The notes under the pieces were generated by a model, which saw only the letters and a list, made by a program, of their open reading frames with translations, was not told where the DNA came from and did not search any database. Positions 1 through 7,545 of a stretch of DNA of 64,000 nt are shown here, piece after piece (position 1 is the first letter of the stretch; the number at the start of each line of letters is the position of its first letter). The DNA comes from an uncultured Eubacteriales bacterium (GTDB lineage Bacteria; Bacillota; Clostridia; TANB77; CAG-508): contig CABUJR010000003.1 in assembly GCA_902492015.1 (NCBI GenBank), forward strand, positions 62,001 through 126,000, read 5' to 3'. A program made the translations under genes and the position numbers.

Positions 1-1
1 A

Positions 2-571
2 GCAGATGGAAGAATTGATTTTAGAGAACTTGTAAAAGACTTAGCTGCAGTTTTTAGAACAAGAATCGAACTTCGTCAAATTGGTGTGAGAGATGAAGTA
101 AAAAGAACAGGTGGAAATGGAATATGTGGTAGAGAATTATGTTGTTGTTCGTTTTTAGGAAGCTTTGAGACAGTTTCTATAAAAATGGCAAAAGAGCAAA
201 ATATTTCTCTAAATCCATCAAAAATATCTGGAAATTGTGGAAGATTAATGTGCTGTTTAAAATATGAACAAGAAGTATATGAAGAAAAATTAAAGAGTCT
301 ACCAAAAATAGGTGCTATTGTTAAAACTGAAGATGGGACAGGAGAAGTAACAGCAGTAGAAACTTTAAAAGAAGTTATTAGAGTAAAATATGAAGATGGA
401 GAAGATACTTTTTTTAAGAAATATAATGCAAAGGATGTTGTAGTAATTAAAGACGCTGTAGTAGATGATGACAAATTAGAAGTAGATAGTGAAGAAGATT
501 TAGAGGGATTAAAAGAACTCGAAAATCTAGAAAAAGCAGATAAGAAAAATACAGTCCAAGATGATATATAA
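2..571 (+). CDS. ricT: RicT (YaaT) PSP1-domain protein, C-terminal part
   Basis: The gene enters from the left edge, so the start codon lies outside the window; the frame is open from base 2 for 190 visible residues. It begins in a conserved stretch reading DGRIDFRELVKDLAAVFRT and continues with a cysteine-rich core (CGRELCCCSFLGSF, then CGRLMCCLKYE), the pattern of the PSP1/RicT family. In Bacillus, RicT works with RicA and RicF in an Fe-S-containing cytosolic complex that affects RNase Y processing and developmental phosphorelays. That role is family knowledge, not shown here. The C-terminal 60 residues form an acidic tail (many D/E). The stop is TAA. No terminator hairpin is obvious before mtaD, 79 bases on. 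Identification is secure; only the N-terminus is missing. Confidence 0.9.
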   Translation, partial: ADGRIDFRELVKDLAAVFRTRIELRQIGVRDEVKRTGGNGICGRELCCCSFLGSFETVSIKMAKEQNISLNPSKISGNCGRLMCCLKYEQEVYEEKLKSLPKIGAIVKTEDGTGEVTAVETLKEVIRVKYEDGEDTFFKKYNAKDVVVIKDAVVDDDKLEVDSEEDLEGLKELENLEKADKKNTVQDDI

Positions 572-649
572 AATTATTATGCTTTTTTAAAATATGAAAA
601 ATTGAAACAAAAGAATAAATCATGATAACTTAAGGGGTAACAATAGTAA

Positions 650-1921
650 ATGAAAACACTTGTAAAAAATGCTTATGTATTAGACATGGTAGGGGATGCT
701 GCTAATATTGAGAAAAAAGATATATTAATAAATGACAATGTCATAGAAAATATAGATAAAGATATAAATTTAGAAGTTGATGAAAAGATAAATGCTAGAA
801 ATATGCTTGTAATGCCAGGACTAGTAAATACACATACACATTTAGCAATGAGTATTTTTAGAGGTTACAAAGCAGATAGAAAGTTAATGGATTGGCTAGA
901 AAATGCAATATTTCCTGTAGAAGATAAATTAAAACCAGAAGATATATATTGGAATTCATATTTATCTTGTTTAGAAATGATAAAATCAGGCACAACAACT
1001 TGTAATGATATGTATTTTGGAATGAATAAAACTGTTGAAGCGATAAATGATACTGGTCTTAGAGCCGTAGTTGCATGGTGCATGAAGGATGACTCAATAA
1101 AAGATAAAGTAGAACAAACTAGAAAATATGCTAAATTATATAATAAAAAAGACAGCAAAATAAAAATATATGTATCAGCAGATGCACCACATACATGTAA
1201 TCCTGATACAATAAAATTATGTGTAGATTTAGCTAAAGAATTGAAAACTGGTATGCATATACATTTAGCAGAAACTATTGAGGAAGAATCAAAAATAAAA
1301 TCTAGATATAATAAGAGAAGTACAGAATATTTAAATGATTTAGATGTTTTTGATGTGCCAGTTGTTTTAGCTCATGGAATATATGTATCTGATAGTGACA
1401 TTGAAATTCTAAAAAATATAAAAGGTGGAATATCACACAATCCAATTAGTAATTGTAAATTATCTTCAGGTATATGTGATGTTGTAAAACTTAGAAAAAA
1501 TGGAATTAATATAGGGCTTGGAACAGATGGAATAGGTAGTACAACAACAATGGATATGTTTGAAGAAATGAAAACAGCAGCATATTTGCAAAAAGTAAAT
1601 ACAATGCAACCAAGTTCTATTTTAGCTTATGATATACTAAAAATGGCAACAATTGAAGGTGCAAAAGTATTAGGAATGGAAGATGAAATAGGAACATTAG
1701 AGCCAGGTAAAAAAGCAGATATGATTTTTATAAAAACAGATAAATTACATCTATGTCCTGAAAATGATGTTTGTGCAAATTTGGTGTATTCGGCAAATGG
1801 AGCAGATGTTGAATCTGTTATGATTGACGGAAAAATAATAATGCAAAATAGAAAAATGATTAATTTAGATGAAAAAGAAGTAATAAGACAAGTTAAAAAA
1901 ATTGCTAAAAGACTATTATAA
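650..1921 (+). CDS. mtaD: 5-methylthioadenosine/S-adenosylhomocysteine deaminase
   Basis: Amidohydrolase-superfamily enzyme of 423 residues, the usual family length. It shows the metal-binding pattern in order: VNTHTHLAM near residue 60, MHIHLAE near 205, VLAHG near 240 and GLGTDG near 288. The overall layout (short beta sandwich, TIM barrel, C-terminal beta part with GTLEPGKKADM) matches the MtaD/SsnA group, which deaminates MTA or SAH in the cytosol as part of purine and methyl-cycle salvage. The ATG at 650 follows an AAGGGG ribosome site about 11 bases upstream. The true substrate cannot be fixed from sequence: related deaminases act on other adenine or guanine derivatives. A ferredoxin gene follows 68 bases downstream on the same strand. 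Confidence 0.88.
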   Translation: MKTLVKNAYVLDMVGDAANIEKKDILINDNVIENIDKDINLEVDEKINARNMLVMPGLVNTHTHLAMSIFRGYKADRKLMDWLENAIFPVEDKLKPEDIYWNSYLSCLEMIKSGTTTCNDMYFGMNKTVEAINDTGLRAVVAWCMKDDSIKDKVEQTRKYAKLYNKKDSKIKIYVSADAPHTCNPDTIKLCVDLAKELKTGMHIHLAETIEEESKIKSRYNKRSTEYLNDLDVFDVPVVLAHGIYVSDSDIEILKNIKGGISHNPISNCKLSSGICDVVKLRKNGINIGLGTDGIGSTTTMDMFEEMKTAAYLQKVNTMQPSSILAYDILKMATIEGAKVLGMEDEIGTLEPGKKADMIFIKTDKLHLCPENDVCANLVYSANGADVESVMIDGKIIMQNRKMINLDEKEVIRQVKKIAKRLL

Positions 1922-1989
1922 TTCTATGAAAAATAGATTAAAATAGATATTGGTATAACCAATAATTTTATGAAAGGAGGAGTTTTCAA

Positions 1990-2166
1990 ATGGCATACAA
2001 AATTAGTGATAAATGTATTTCTTGTGGTGCATGTGCAAGTGCTTGTCCAATGAGCTGTATTTCTCAAGGAGATACAAAATATGTAGTTGATGAAAGTATA
2101 TGTATTTCTTGCGGTTCATGTGCAGGTGTTTGTCCAGTTGAGGCACCTGAAGAGGTAAATGAATAA
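1990..2166 (+). CDS. small 2[4Fe-4S] ferredoxin
   Basis: A 58-residue protein carrying two CxxCxxCxxxCP cluster-binding motifs: cysteines at 9, 12, 15 and 19, and at 38, 41, 44 and 48. This is the classic clostridial low-potential ferredoxin with two [4Fe-4S] clusters that carries electrons in the cytosol. An extra cysteine at 23 is typical of some members. The ATG at 1990 is preceded by a near-perfect AAAGGAGG site at 1973-1981. The gene lies between mtaD and a strong terminator, so it probably ends that transcription unit. Its partner enzymes are not evident in the window. Confidence 0.95.
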   Translation: MAYKISDKCISCGACASACPMSCISQGDTKYVVDESICISCGSCAGVCPVEAPEEVNE

Positions 2167-2196
2167 TATTTATACATAAGAATATTTGTTTAATAG

Positions 2197-2231
2197 ATAT
2201 TATTAGGAGTTTTCCTAATAATATTTTTTTA
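2197..2231 (+). terminator. intrinsic terminator after ferredoxin
   Basis: A perfect 12-bp stem (2197-2208 with 2213-2224, arm ATATTATTAGGA) and a 4-base loop, followed by a run of T to 2231. It ends the mtaD-ferredoxin unit just before a new promoter. Confidence 0.9.
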
Positions 2232-2236
2232 TCCTA

Positions 2237-2266
2237 TTGACAAACAAATGTTCTATATGTTAATAT
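2237..2266 (+). promoter_or_regulatory. sigma-A promoter for the XRE regulator
   Basis: TTGACA at 2237-2242 and TAATAT at 2261-2266 with an 18-base spacer, starting 6 bases after the T run of the upstream terminator. The spacer contains AAACAAATGTTC, one base off the Gram-positive LexA-type GAAC-N4-GTTC pattern. Autorepression by the XRE protein is also possible. Confidence 0.7.
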
Positions 2267-2322
2267 ATTTCTCACAAGAATTTAATATGAATAAATTAAG
2301 TATTTTTGAAAGGATGATTTAA

Positions 2323-2703
2323 ATGGAAAGCAAAAGTGCTGATATTATTAAAGTAAATGAATATTTTTCAAAACATAAGAAAGAATTTGATAAAGAAATT
2401 GGACAATTAATAAGAAAATTTAGAATGGAAAATAATATTAGTATAAAATTATTTTCGGAAAGGGCAATGATTTCAGAATCATATATAAAGCAGATTGAAG
2501 CTGGCAAATATGGGATGAGCTTATCAAAATTTTTAATTCTTTGCAATGCTATAGAAGTTTCACCATATAAGATTATAGATGATTTTATTTTTACCTCAAA
2601 AGAAAATGAAGATTTGTTTTATAATAAATTGCAAAAAAATAAAAATATCTCAAAAAATATTTTGGATTTTATGAAAGAAAAATCACCAGAAGTTTCGATA
2701 TGA
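2323..2703 (+). CDS. XRE-family helix-turn-helix regulator
   Basis: A 126-residue protein with a Cro/CI-type helix-turn-helix over about residues 25-85 (IGQLIRKFRMENNISIKLFS, then SESYIKQIEAGKYGMSL). The N-terminal 25 residues are charged, and the C-terminal 40 residues have no recognisable sensor domain. It would act as a cytosolic DNA-binding repressor or activator. It has its own strong promoter and an AAAGGATG-type site before the ATG, and is followed by a separate HD-domain gene. The stop is TGA, which shows that TGA is a stop in this organism. Targets are unknown; the fold call is firm. Confidence 0.85.
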   Translation: MESKSADIIKVNEYFSKHKKEFDKEIGQLIRKFRMENNISIKLFSERAMISESYIKQIEAGKYGMSLSKFLILCNAIEVSPYKIIDDFIFTSKENEDLFYNKLQKNKNISKNILDFMKEKSPEVSI

Positions 2704-2804
2704 TAAAATAAAAATAATTCAACGCTAGAAATTAATATTTTATTATGATAAAATTATAAAAATTCAAAATAAATTTATAAAATAAAAAGAATTGAGGTAA
2801 GAAA

Positions 2805-3359
2805 GTGAAAGAAGAATTTGTAAGATTATTAAAAAGCACAAATAGAGAAGGAATTGATAAATTAATAGAATTTATAAATAAAACAGATTTTTTTAAAGCT
2901 CCAGCAAGCACAAGATATCATGGTAATTATGAAGGTGGTTTATTAGAACATAGCATGAAAGTATATGAAATATTAAAAGAAAAAGTTAAAAATGCTTCTA
3001 TTCCAATTAATACATCTGAAGAAAGCATAATAATAATTGCATTGTTACATGATATTTGTAAAGTAAATTTTTATAAAGTTGATTATAGAAATGCTAAAAA
3101 TGAATTTGGAGAATGGGAAAAAGTACCATATTATACAATTGATGATACAATACCTTATGGTCATGGAGAAAAAAGTGTTATGATGATTACAGAATATATA
3201 AAATTGACTAGTGAAGAAAAATACTGTATAAGATGGCATATGGGATTTACAGAGCCTAAAGAATTATATGGAACTTTAGGACTTGCTTTTAAAAAATATC
3301 CTCTTTCTTTATTAGTACATGAAGCAGATTTAGAAGCTACATATTTTTTTGATATTTAA
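2805..3359 (+). CDS. HD-domain phosphohydrolase family protein
   Basis: A 184-residue HD-superfamily protein. The metal-binding pattern is visible as YHGNYEGGLLEHS near residues 38-50, LLHDICK near 80-86, YGHGEKS near 112 and IRWHMGF near 143, with HEADLEAT near the end. HD proteins are cytosolic metal-dependent phosphohydrolases acting on nucleotides or related phosphoesters; the substrate here is unknown. The start is GTG at 2805 with GAGGTAA a few bases upstream. It stands alone between the XRE gene and the J-domain gene. The superfamily is certain, the reaction is not. Confidence 0.8.
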   Translation: MKEEFVRLLKSTNREGIDKLIEFINKTDFFKAPASTRYHGNYEGGLLEHSMKVYEILKEKVKNASIPINTSEESIIIIALLHDICKVNFYKVDYRNAKNEFGEWEKVPYYTIDDTIPYGHGEKSVMMITEYIKLTSEEKYCIRWHMGFTEPKELYGTLGLAFKKYPLSLLVHEADLEATYFFDI

Positions 3360-3461
3360 TTGATATACAAAAAATCTAATGATATAATAAAAAAGAATAT
3401 ATGAAAATAATACTTAGTTTTAAGTAATATTTATTATTAAGAAAGATTGTATAGGTGAGAA

Positions 3462-4286
3462 ATGGTTACAATTTATGATTTATTGGAAGTAGATGAAAAT
3501 GCTACAAAACAAGAAATAGAAGAATCTTATCAAAGATTACTGTTAGAATATCATAAAGATCCAAGACTAAGTGCACAAGAAAATCAAGAAAATGAAATGA
3601 TTTTAAATAAATTAAGGATTGCTTATGATATTTTAAGTAATGACGAAAAAAGAAAGAAATATGATAATGATTTAGCTAAAAAAAGAGCAGAAGATTTAAT
3701 AAAAAATGTTTCTAGTTCAAATACAGCAAAAGAAGAAAATACCAATAAAGATAAAAAAATAGAAAGTGATGAAAAAACTAATAATACAAGCACTTCTACA
3801 AATGTATCATCAAATAATTTTGAAGCAAGTTCTAAGAACATCTCAGAAACTAATTTTGAAACTAGAAATGATGTAGAAAAATCTAAAGTAGCAGAAGAAG
3901 ATTTTTCTGAAGATTATCAAGAAGATGAAGTTTCTTTAAGTAAAGAAGAACAAGCCAAACTTAGAAAAGCAGCTCAAATGGAGTTTAAGAATAACTTAAA
4001 AAAAGCTCAAAAAGCTGAAGAAGAATATAATCAAGCCTATAATGAAGCATATAATAATTACTTAAGAAAAATGGGATATAATGTAAAAGAACCATGGACT
4101 TTAAAAAGGGTTAAAAATGTTGTTATAACATTAGTTGCTATAATATTAGTATGTGTTATAGCTTGGATGATTCCTCCAGTAAGAGAAATCTTAACAGGTA
4201 TTTATGAAGATAATATTATAATAAAATCAGTAGTAGACATTTTTGGAATGTTCATAAATGCAATATTAAGTATATTTAAAAAATAG
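3462..4286 (+). CDS. membrane-anchored J-domain-like protein
   Basis: A 274-residue protein. Residues 3-67 look like a DnaJ J-domain (YDLLEVDENATKQEIEESYQ, ending in AYDILSNDEKRKKYD). The invariant HPD tripeptide that stimulates Hsp70 ATPase is replaced by H31-K32-D33. A low-complexity, Ser/Asn/Glu-rich linker runs from about 75 to 155, then an Ala/Glu-rich helix, and one membrane segment lies near residues 218-240. The protein is probably membrane-tethered with the J domain in the cytosol. It ends 3 bases before the GTG of the PBP gene, so the two are likely co-transcribed. A regulatory or scaffold role near wall synthesis is inference only. Confidence 0.75.
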   Translation: MVTIYDLLEVDENATKQEIEESYQRLLLEYHKDPRLSAQENQENEMILNKLRIAYDILSNDEKRKKYDNDLAKKRAEDLIKNVSSSNTAKEENTNKDKKIESDEKTNNTSTSTNVSSNNFEASSKNISETNFETRNDVEKSKVAEEDFSEDYQEDEVSLSKEEQAKLRKAAQMEFKNNLKKAQKAEEEYNQAYNEAYNNYLRKMGYNVKEPWTLKRVKNVVITLVAIILVCVIAWMIPPVREILTGIYEDNIIIKSVVDIFGMFINAILSIFKK

Positions 4287-4289
4287 AGA

Positions 4290-6587
4290 GTGGTGATAGA
4301 CATTAAAACTTCTAAAAATACAAAAGCAAATAAAAAAACCAAAAAAAATTTAAATCAAAATAGATGGGTTAATGTAAGATTAGTTGTAACTGGAATAATT
4401 GCAACTCTTTGTTTCATTGTGGTTATAGGACATTTAGCAATTATACAATTTGTAGAGCAAAAAAAATGGAGCGAAAGAGCTTATAATCAGCAGGTAAATG
4501 CTCAAATACTTAGTCCAAATAGAGGCACAATATATGATTCAAAAGGAGAGATTTTAGCACAAAGTATTGCAGTAGATACTATATCTTTAAATCCTGGAAA
4601 AATTACTTATTCAAATAATAATGATGTACCAGATGAAGTAGTAGCAGAAGGAATTTCTGGTATTTTTAACATAACTTATGATGAAGTTTTAAAAGAACTT
4701 AATTCAAGTAAATCGGTTGTTGTTGTTGAGAAAAAGGTTGAAAAGGATAAAGTAGATAAATTAAAAGAATGGATGCAAGAAAATAAAATTTCAGCTGGTA
4801 TTAATATAGATGAAGACTCTAAAAGATATTATCCATATAACGATTTAGCTTCAAATTTAATAGGTTTTTGTGGTACAGATAACACAGGGCAAGTTGGACT
4901 TGAAGAAAGATGGAATGATGTTTTAACTGGAACTGCTGGAAAGGTTGTTACAGTAACTGATGTTAATGATAATGCAATCTCAGATGAAGATGAACAATAT
5001 GTTCCTTCAGAAAATGGAAGTAATTTATATTTAACTATAGATGCTAATATTCAAGCAATAGCTGAGAAATATTTAGATCAGGCTATGGTAGAACATCCAA
5101 CTGCACATAGTGGTAATGTAATTATTATGAATCCACAAACAGGTGACATATTAGCAATGGCAACAAATCCTGATTATAATTTGAATGATCCATCAAATTA
5201 TATTAATGCAGGTTTTACAGAGGAAGAATGGAAATTATTAGAACCAGTTGCAAGAACAGAAGCATTATTAAATTTGTGGAAAAATAAAGCTGTATCAGGA
5301 ACTTATGAACCAGGTTCAACTTTTAAATTAGTAACTGCAGCAGTAGGGCTTGAAGAAGGAATTGTACAGCCAGATACAGAAAATGACTTCTTATGTGAGA
5401 GAAGTTATAAAGTAGCAGAAGATCATGGAGAAGATGTATTTATTAATTGTTGGAGAACAACGGCACATGGGTATCTTTCTTTAAGAGGAGCATTGTGTAA
5501 TTCATGTAATCCAGCATTTATGCAATTAGGAGAAAGAATAGGAAAAGATTTATTATATAAATATTATGAAGCTTTCGGATTTTTTGAACCAGTTGGAAAT
5601 GATATAGCAAAAGCTTATAAAGGTATTTTCACTGAGCTTGATAAAGTTGGACCTGTTGAACTTGCAACAGCTTCTTTTGGTCAAAGATTTGAAATATCAC
5701 CATTACAACTAATTACAGCAGTATCAGCTATATGTAATGATGGAATATTAGTAGAGCCTAAAATAGTAAAACAAATAGAAAATACAGATACAGGAAGTAT
5801 TGAAGTTGTAGAAACCAAAAAAGTAAGACAAGTTATATCTAAAGAAACAGCAGATACTATAAAAGGCATGATGCAATCTGTTGTAGAAGAAGGAACAGGA
5901 AGAAATGCGAGAGTAGAGGGATATTCTATAGGTGGAAAAAGTGGTACATCTGAGCCAATAGAAGAAAGAAAAGAAGAAGGATATGTTGCTTCTTTCATAG
6001 CAATATCTCCTATAGAGAATACACAAGTAGTAGTTCTTATAGCTTTATATGGAGTGCAAGAAGAGTCAGAACATCAAGGTGGTGCAGTAGCAGGACCAGT
6101 AGCTGGACAAATTTTAAAAGAAGTATTACCATATCTAGGTATAACAGCAAATACAACAACTGCTGAAACCACTACTGAAAACACAGATGAATTAAAAATT
6201 TTACAAGATGTAAAAAATTTGACTGTTTATGAAGCTATGCAACAATTAAAAAACTCTGGATTTGAAGTTGTAACAAATACTAATGCAGATATTAATTCTA
6301 TTTTAGTAACAGATCAATTACCAAAAACAGGAACTATGCTAAGAGAAGGTTCAGTAATTTCTTTATATACAGCACAAGATGAAGAAAGAACAAAAGTACA
6401 AGTACCTAATGTGAAAGATATGACTGTAGCAGAAGCAATAAATTCATTAAAGTCTAAAAATTTAAATGTAAATGTGGATGGTACAAAAGGGGTTGTAGTT
6501 TCTCAAGAACCAACTTATGGAACAGAAGTTGAAGAAGGAACTGTAATAAACATAGTAGTAAAAGAAAAATTAGTTGATGCACAGTAA
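4290..6587 (+). CDS. class B penicillin-binding protein with PASTA repeats
   Basis: A 765-residue D,D-transpeptidase of the SpoVD/PBP2x type. A basic cytosolic N-terminus precedes one membrane segment (about 31-53), then a dimerisation domain. The transpeptidase domain has active-site STFK at about residue 343, an SCN triad (NSCNPAFMQL) and KSGT (GGKSGTSEP). Two PASTA repeats close the protein (about 630-690 and 700-760). It cross-links peptidoglycan outside the cell, in division or spore cortex formation. The start is uncertain: GTG at 4290 or 4293 has little ribosome site. An ATT at 4302 would follow GGTGAT and give a typical basic N-terminus, but ATT starts are rare. A second, PASTA-less PBP lies in the dcw cluster. 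Confidence 0.9.
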   Translation: MVIDIKTSKNTKANKKTKKNLNQNRWVNVRLVVTGIIATLCFIVVIGHLAIIQFVEQKKWSERAYNQQVNAQILSPNRGTIYDSKGEILAQSIAVDTISLNPGKITYSNNNDVPDEVVAEGISGIFNITYDEVLKELNSSKSVVVVEKKVEKDKVDKLKEWMQENKISAGINIDEDSKRYYPYNDLASNLIGFCGTDNTGQVGLEERWNDVLTGTAGKVVTVTDVNDNAISDEDEQYVPSENGSNLYLTIDANIQAIAEKYLDQAMVEHPTAHSGNVIIMNPQTGDILAMATNPDYNLNDPSNYINAGFTEEEWKLLEPVARTEALLNLWKNKAVSGTYEPGSTFKLVTAAVGLEEGIVQPDTENDFLCERSYKVAEDHGEDVFINCWRTTAHGYLSLRGALCNSCNPAFMQLGERIGKDLLYKYYEAFGFFEPVGNDIAKAYKGIFTELDKVGPVELATASFGQRFEISPLQLITAVSAICNDGILVEPKIVKQIENTDTGSIEVVETKKVRQVISKETADTIKGMMQSVVEEGTGRNARVEGYSIGGKSGTSEPIEERKEEGYVASFIAISPIENTQVVVLIALYGVQEESEHQGGAVAGPVAGQILKEVLPYLGITANTTTAETTTENTDELKILQDVKNLTVYEAMQQLKNSGFEVVTNTNADINSILVTDQLPKTGTMLREGSVISLYTAQDEERTKVQVPNVKDMTVAEAINSLKSKNLNVNVDGTKGVVVSQEPTYGTEVEEGTVINIVVKEKLVDAQ

Positions 6588-6639
6588 AAGGATAAAAACA
6601 AAATAGAAGTAACCTTAAAAATAGAATAAATAAAAAAAT

Positions 6640-6683
6640 AGAACATACAATTAGCTTAAGAGGTGATTGTATGTTCTTTTTTT
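6640..6683 (+). terminator. terminator-like hairpin enclosing the dapF start
   Basis: The arms AGAACATACAAT (6640-6651) and ATTGTATGTTCT (6666-6677) are perfectly complementary over 12 bp, and T runs through 6683. The 14-base loop holds the AAGAGGTGA ribosome site, and the dapF ATG (6671) lies in the 3' arm. It can end PBP transcripts, and in read-through RNA it may hide the dapF start. Confidence 0.75.
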
Positions 6684-7492
6684 CTAAAATGCAAGCTACG
6701 GGTAATGATTTTGTAGTAATAAATTATCTAGAAGAAAAAGCTCAATATAGTTTTAAATTATTATCTAAATTTTTATGTGATAGGCATTATGGAGTTGGTG
6801 CTGATGGTGTAATAATTATAGATAAAAGTGAGATATGTGATTTTAAAATGAGAATTTTTAATAAAGATGGTAGTGAAGCTGAAATGTGTGGAAATGGGAT
6901 AAGATGTCTTGCAAAATATGTATATGAAAAACAACTAACTAAAAAAAGAGAGTTTAGCATAGAAACTATGGCAGGAGAAAAAAGAGTTTATTTAGAAGTA
7001 GAAGGTAATACAGTACTATCAATAAGTGTAGATATGGGAAAACCAATTTTGAGTTTTAAAGAAATTCCAGTAAATTACATAACAGATGATGAAGAAAAAG
7101 GTATAAATATTAGTGGATTTATAGGTTACCCAGTTTCGATAGGAAACCCACATTTAGTCATATTTATCGATGATATAGATAATTTCGATGTAAAAAAATA
7201 TGGAAGTATTTTTGAAGATTATAAATATTTTCCAAATAAGACTAATATAGAATTCGTTGAAATAATAAATGATAAACACATAAAAGTAAGAGTCTGGGAA
7301 AGAGGAGTAGGAGAAACTTTAGCTTGTGGAACAGGTGCATCTGCTGCAGCTTATATATTTTGCACAAAAAAATCCACAGCTAGGGAATTAACTGTGGATT
7401 TATTAGGTGGAAAACTAAAAATAAATTGTTCAGAAAACATATTTATATCAGGCCCTGCTGAATTTGTATTTGATGGAAAAATAAACATCTAA
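6671..7492 (+). CDS. dapF: diaminopimelate epimerase
   Basis: A 273-residue PLP-independent epimerase that converts LL-DAP to meso-DAP, the precursor for lysine and for the stem peptide of DAP-type peptidoglycan. The two catalytic cysteines sit in the two half-repeats: MCGNGIRC near residue 75 and ACGTGASA near 218. N-terminal KMQATGNDFVVIN and C-terminal SGPAEFVFDG are typical. ATG 6671 gives the usual N-terminal length; its ribosome site AAGAGGTGA lies in the loop of a hairpin whose 3' arm includes the start codon. A fallback ATG at 6686 would drop conserved residues. It follows the PASTA PBP and converges with a MurE paralogue. The 3' end carries an embedded minus-strand terminator. Confidence 0.95.
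   Translation: MFFFSKMQATGNDFVVINYLEEKAQYSFKLLSKFLCDRHYGVGADGVIIIDKSEICDFKMRIFNKDGSEAEMCGNGIRCLAKYVYEKQLTKKREFSIETMAGEKRVYLEVEGNTVLSISVDMGKPILSFKEIPVNYITDDEEKGINISGFIGYPVSIGNPHLVIFIDDIDNFDVKKYGSIFEDYKYFPNKTNIEFVEIINDKHIKVRVWERGVGETLACGTGASAAAYIFCTKKSTARELTVDLLGGKLKINCSENIFISGPAEFVFDGKINI
7364..7401 (-). terminator. minus-strand intrinsic terminator inside dapF
   Basis: Read on the minus strand, a 10-bp perfect stem (7401-7392 with 7379-7370, arm AAATCCACAG) and a 12-base loop run into a T tract at 7372-7366. It lies about 145 bases past the stop of the convergent MurE paralogue, within the dapF coding region, and would end that antisense transcript. Confidence 0.7.
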
Positions 7493-7545
7493 TTAGCTTC
7501 TTAGCTTGTTTTTTTCTCATCTGAAAATAGTTTTCTTTAAAAAAA

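Noticed and set aside
7493..7545. Terminator between dapF and the MurE paralogue
   Set aside because: AGCTT repeats and T tracts are present but no convincing stem forms. The better minus-strand terminator is inside dapF.
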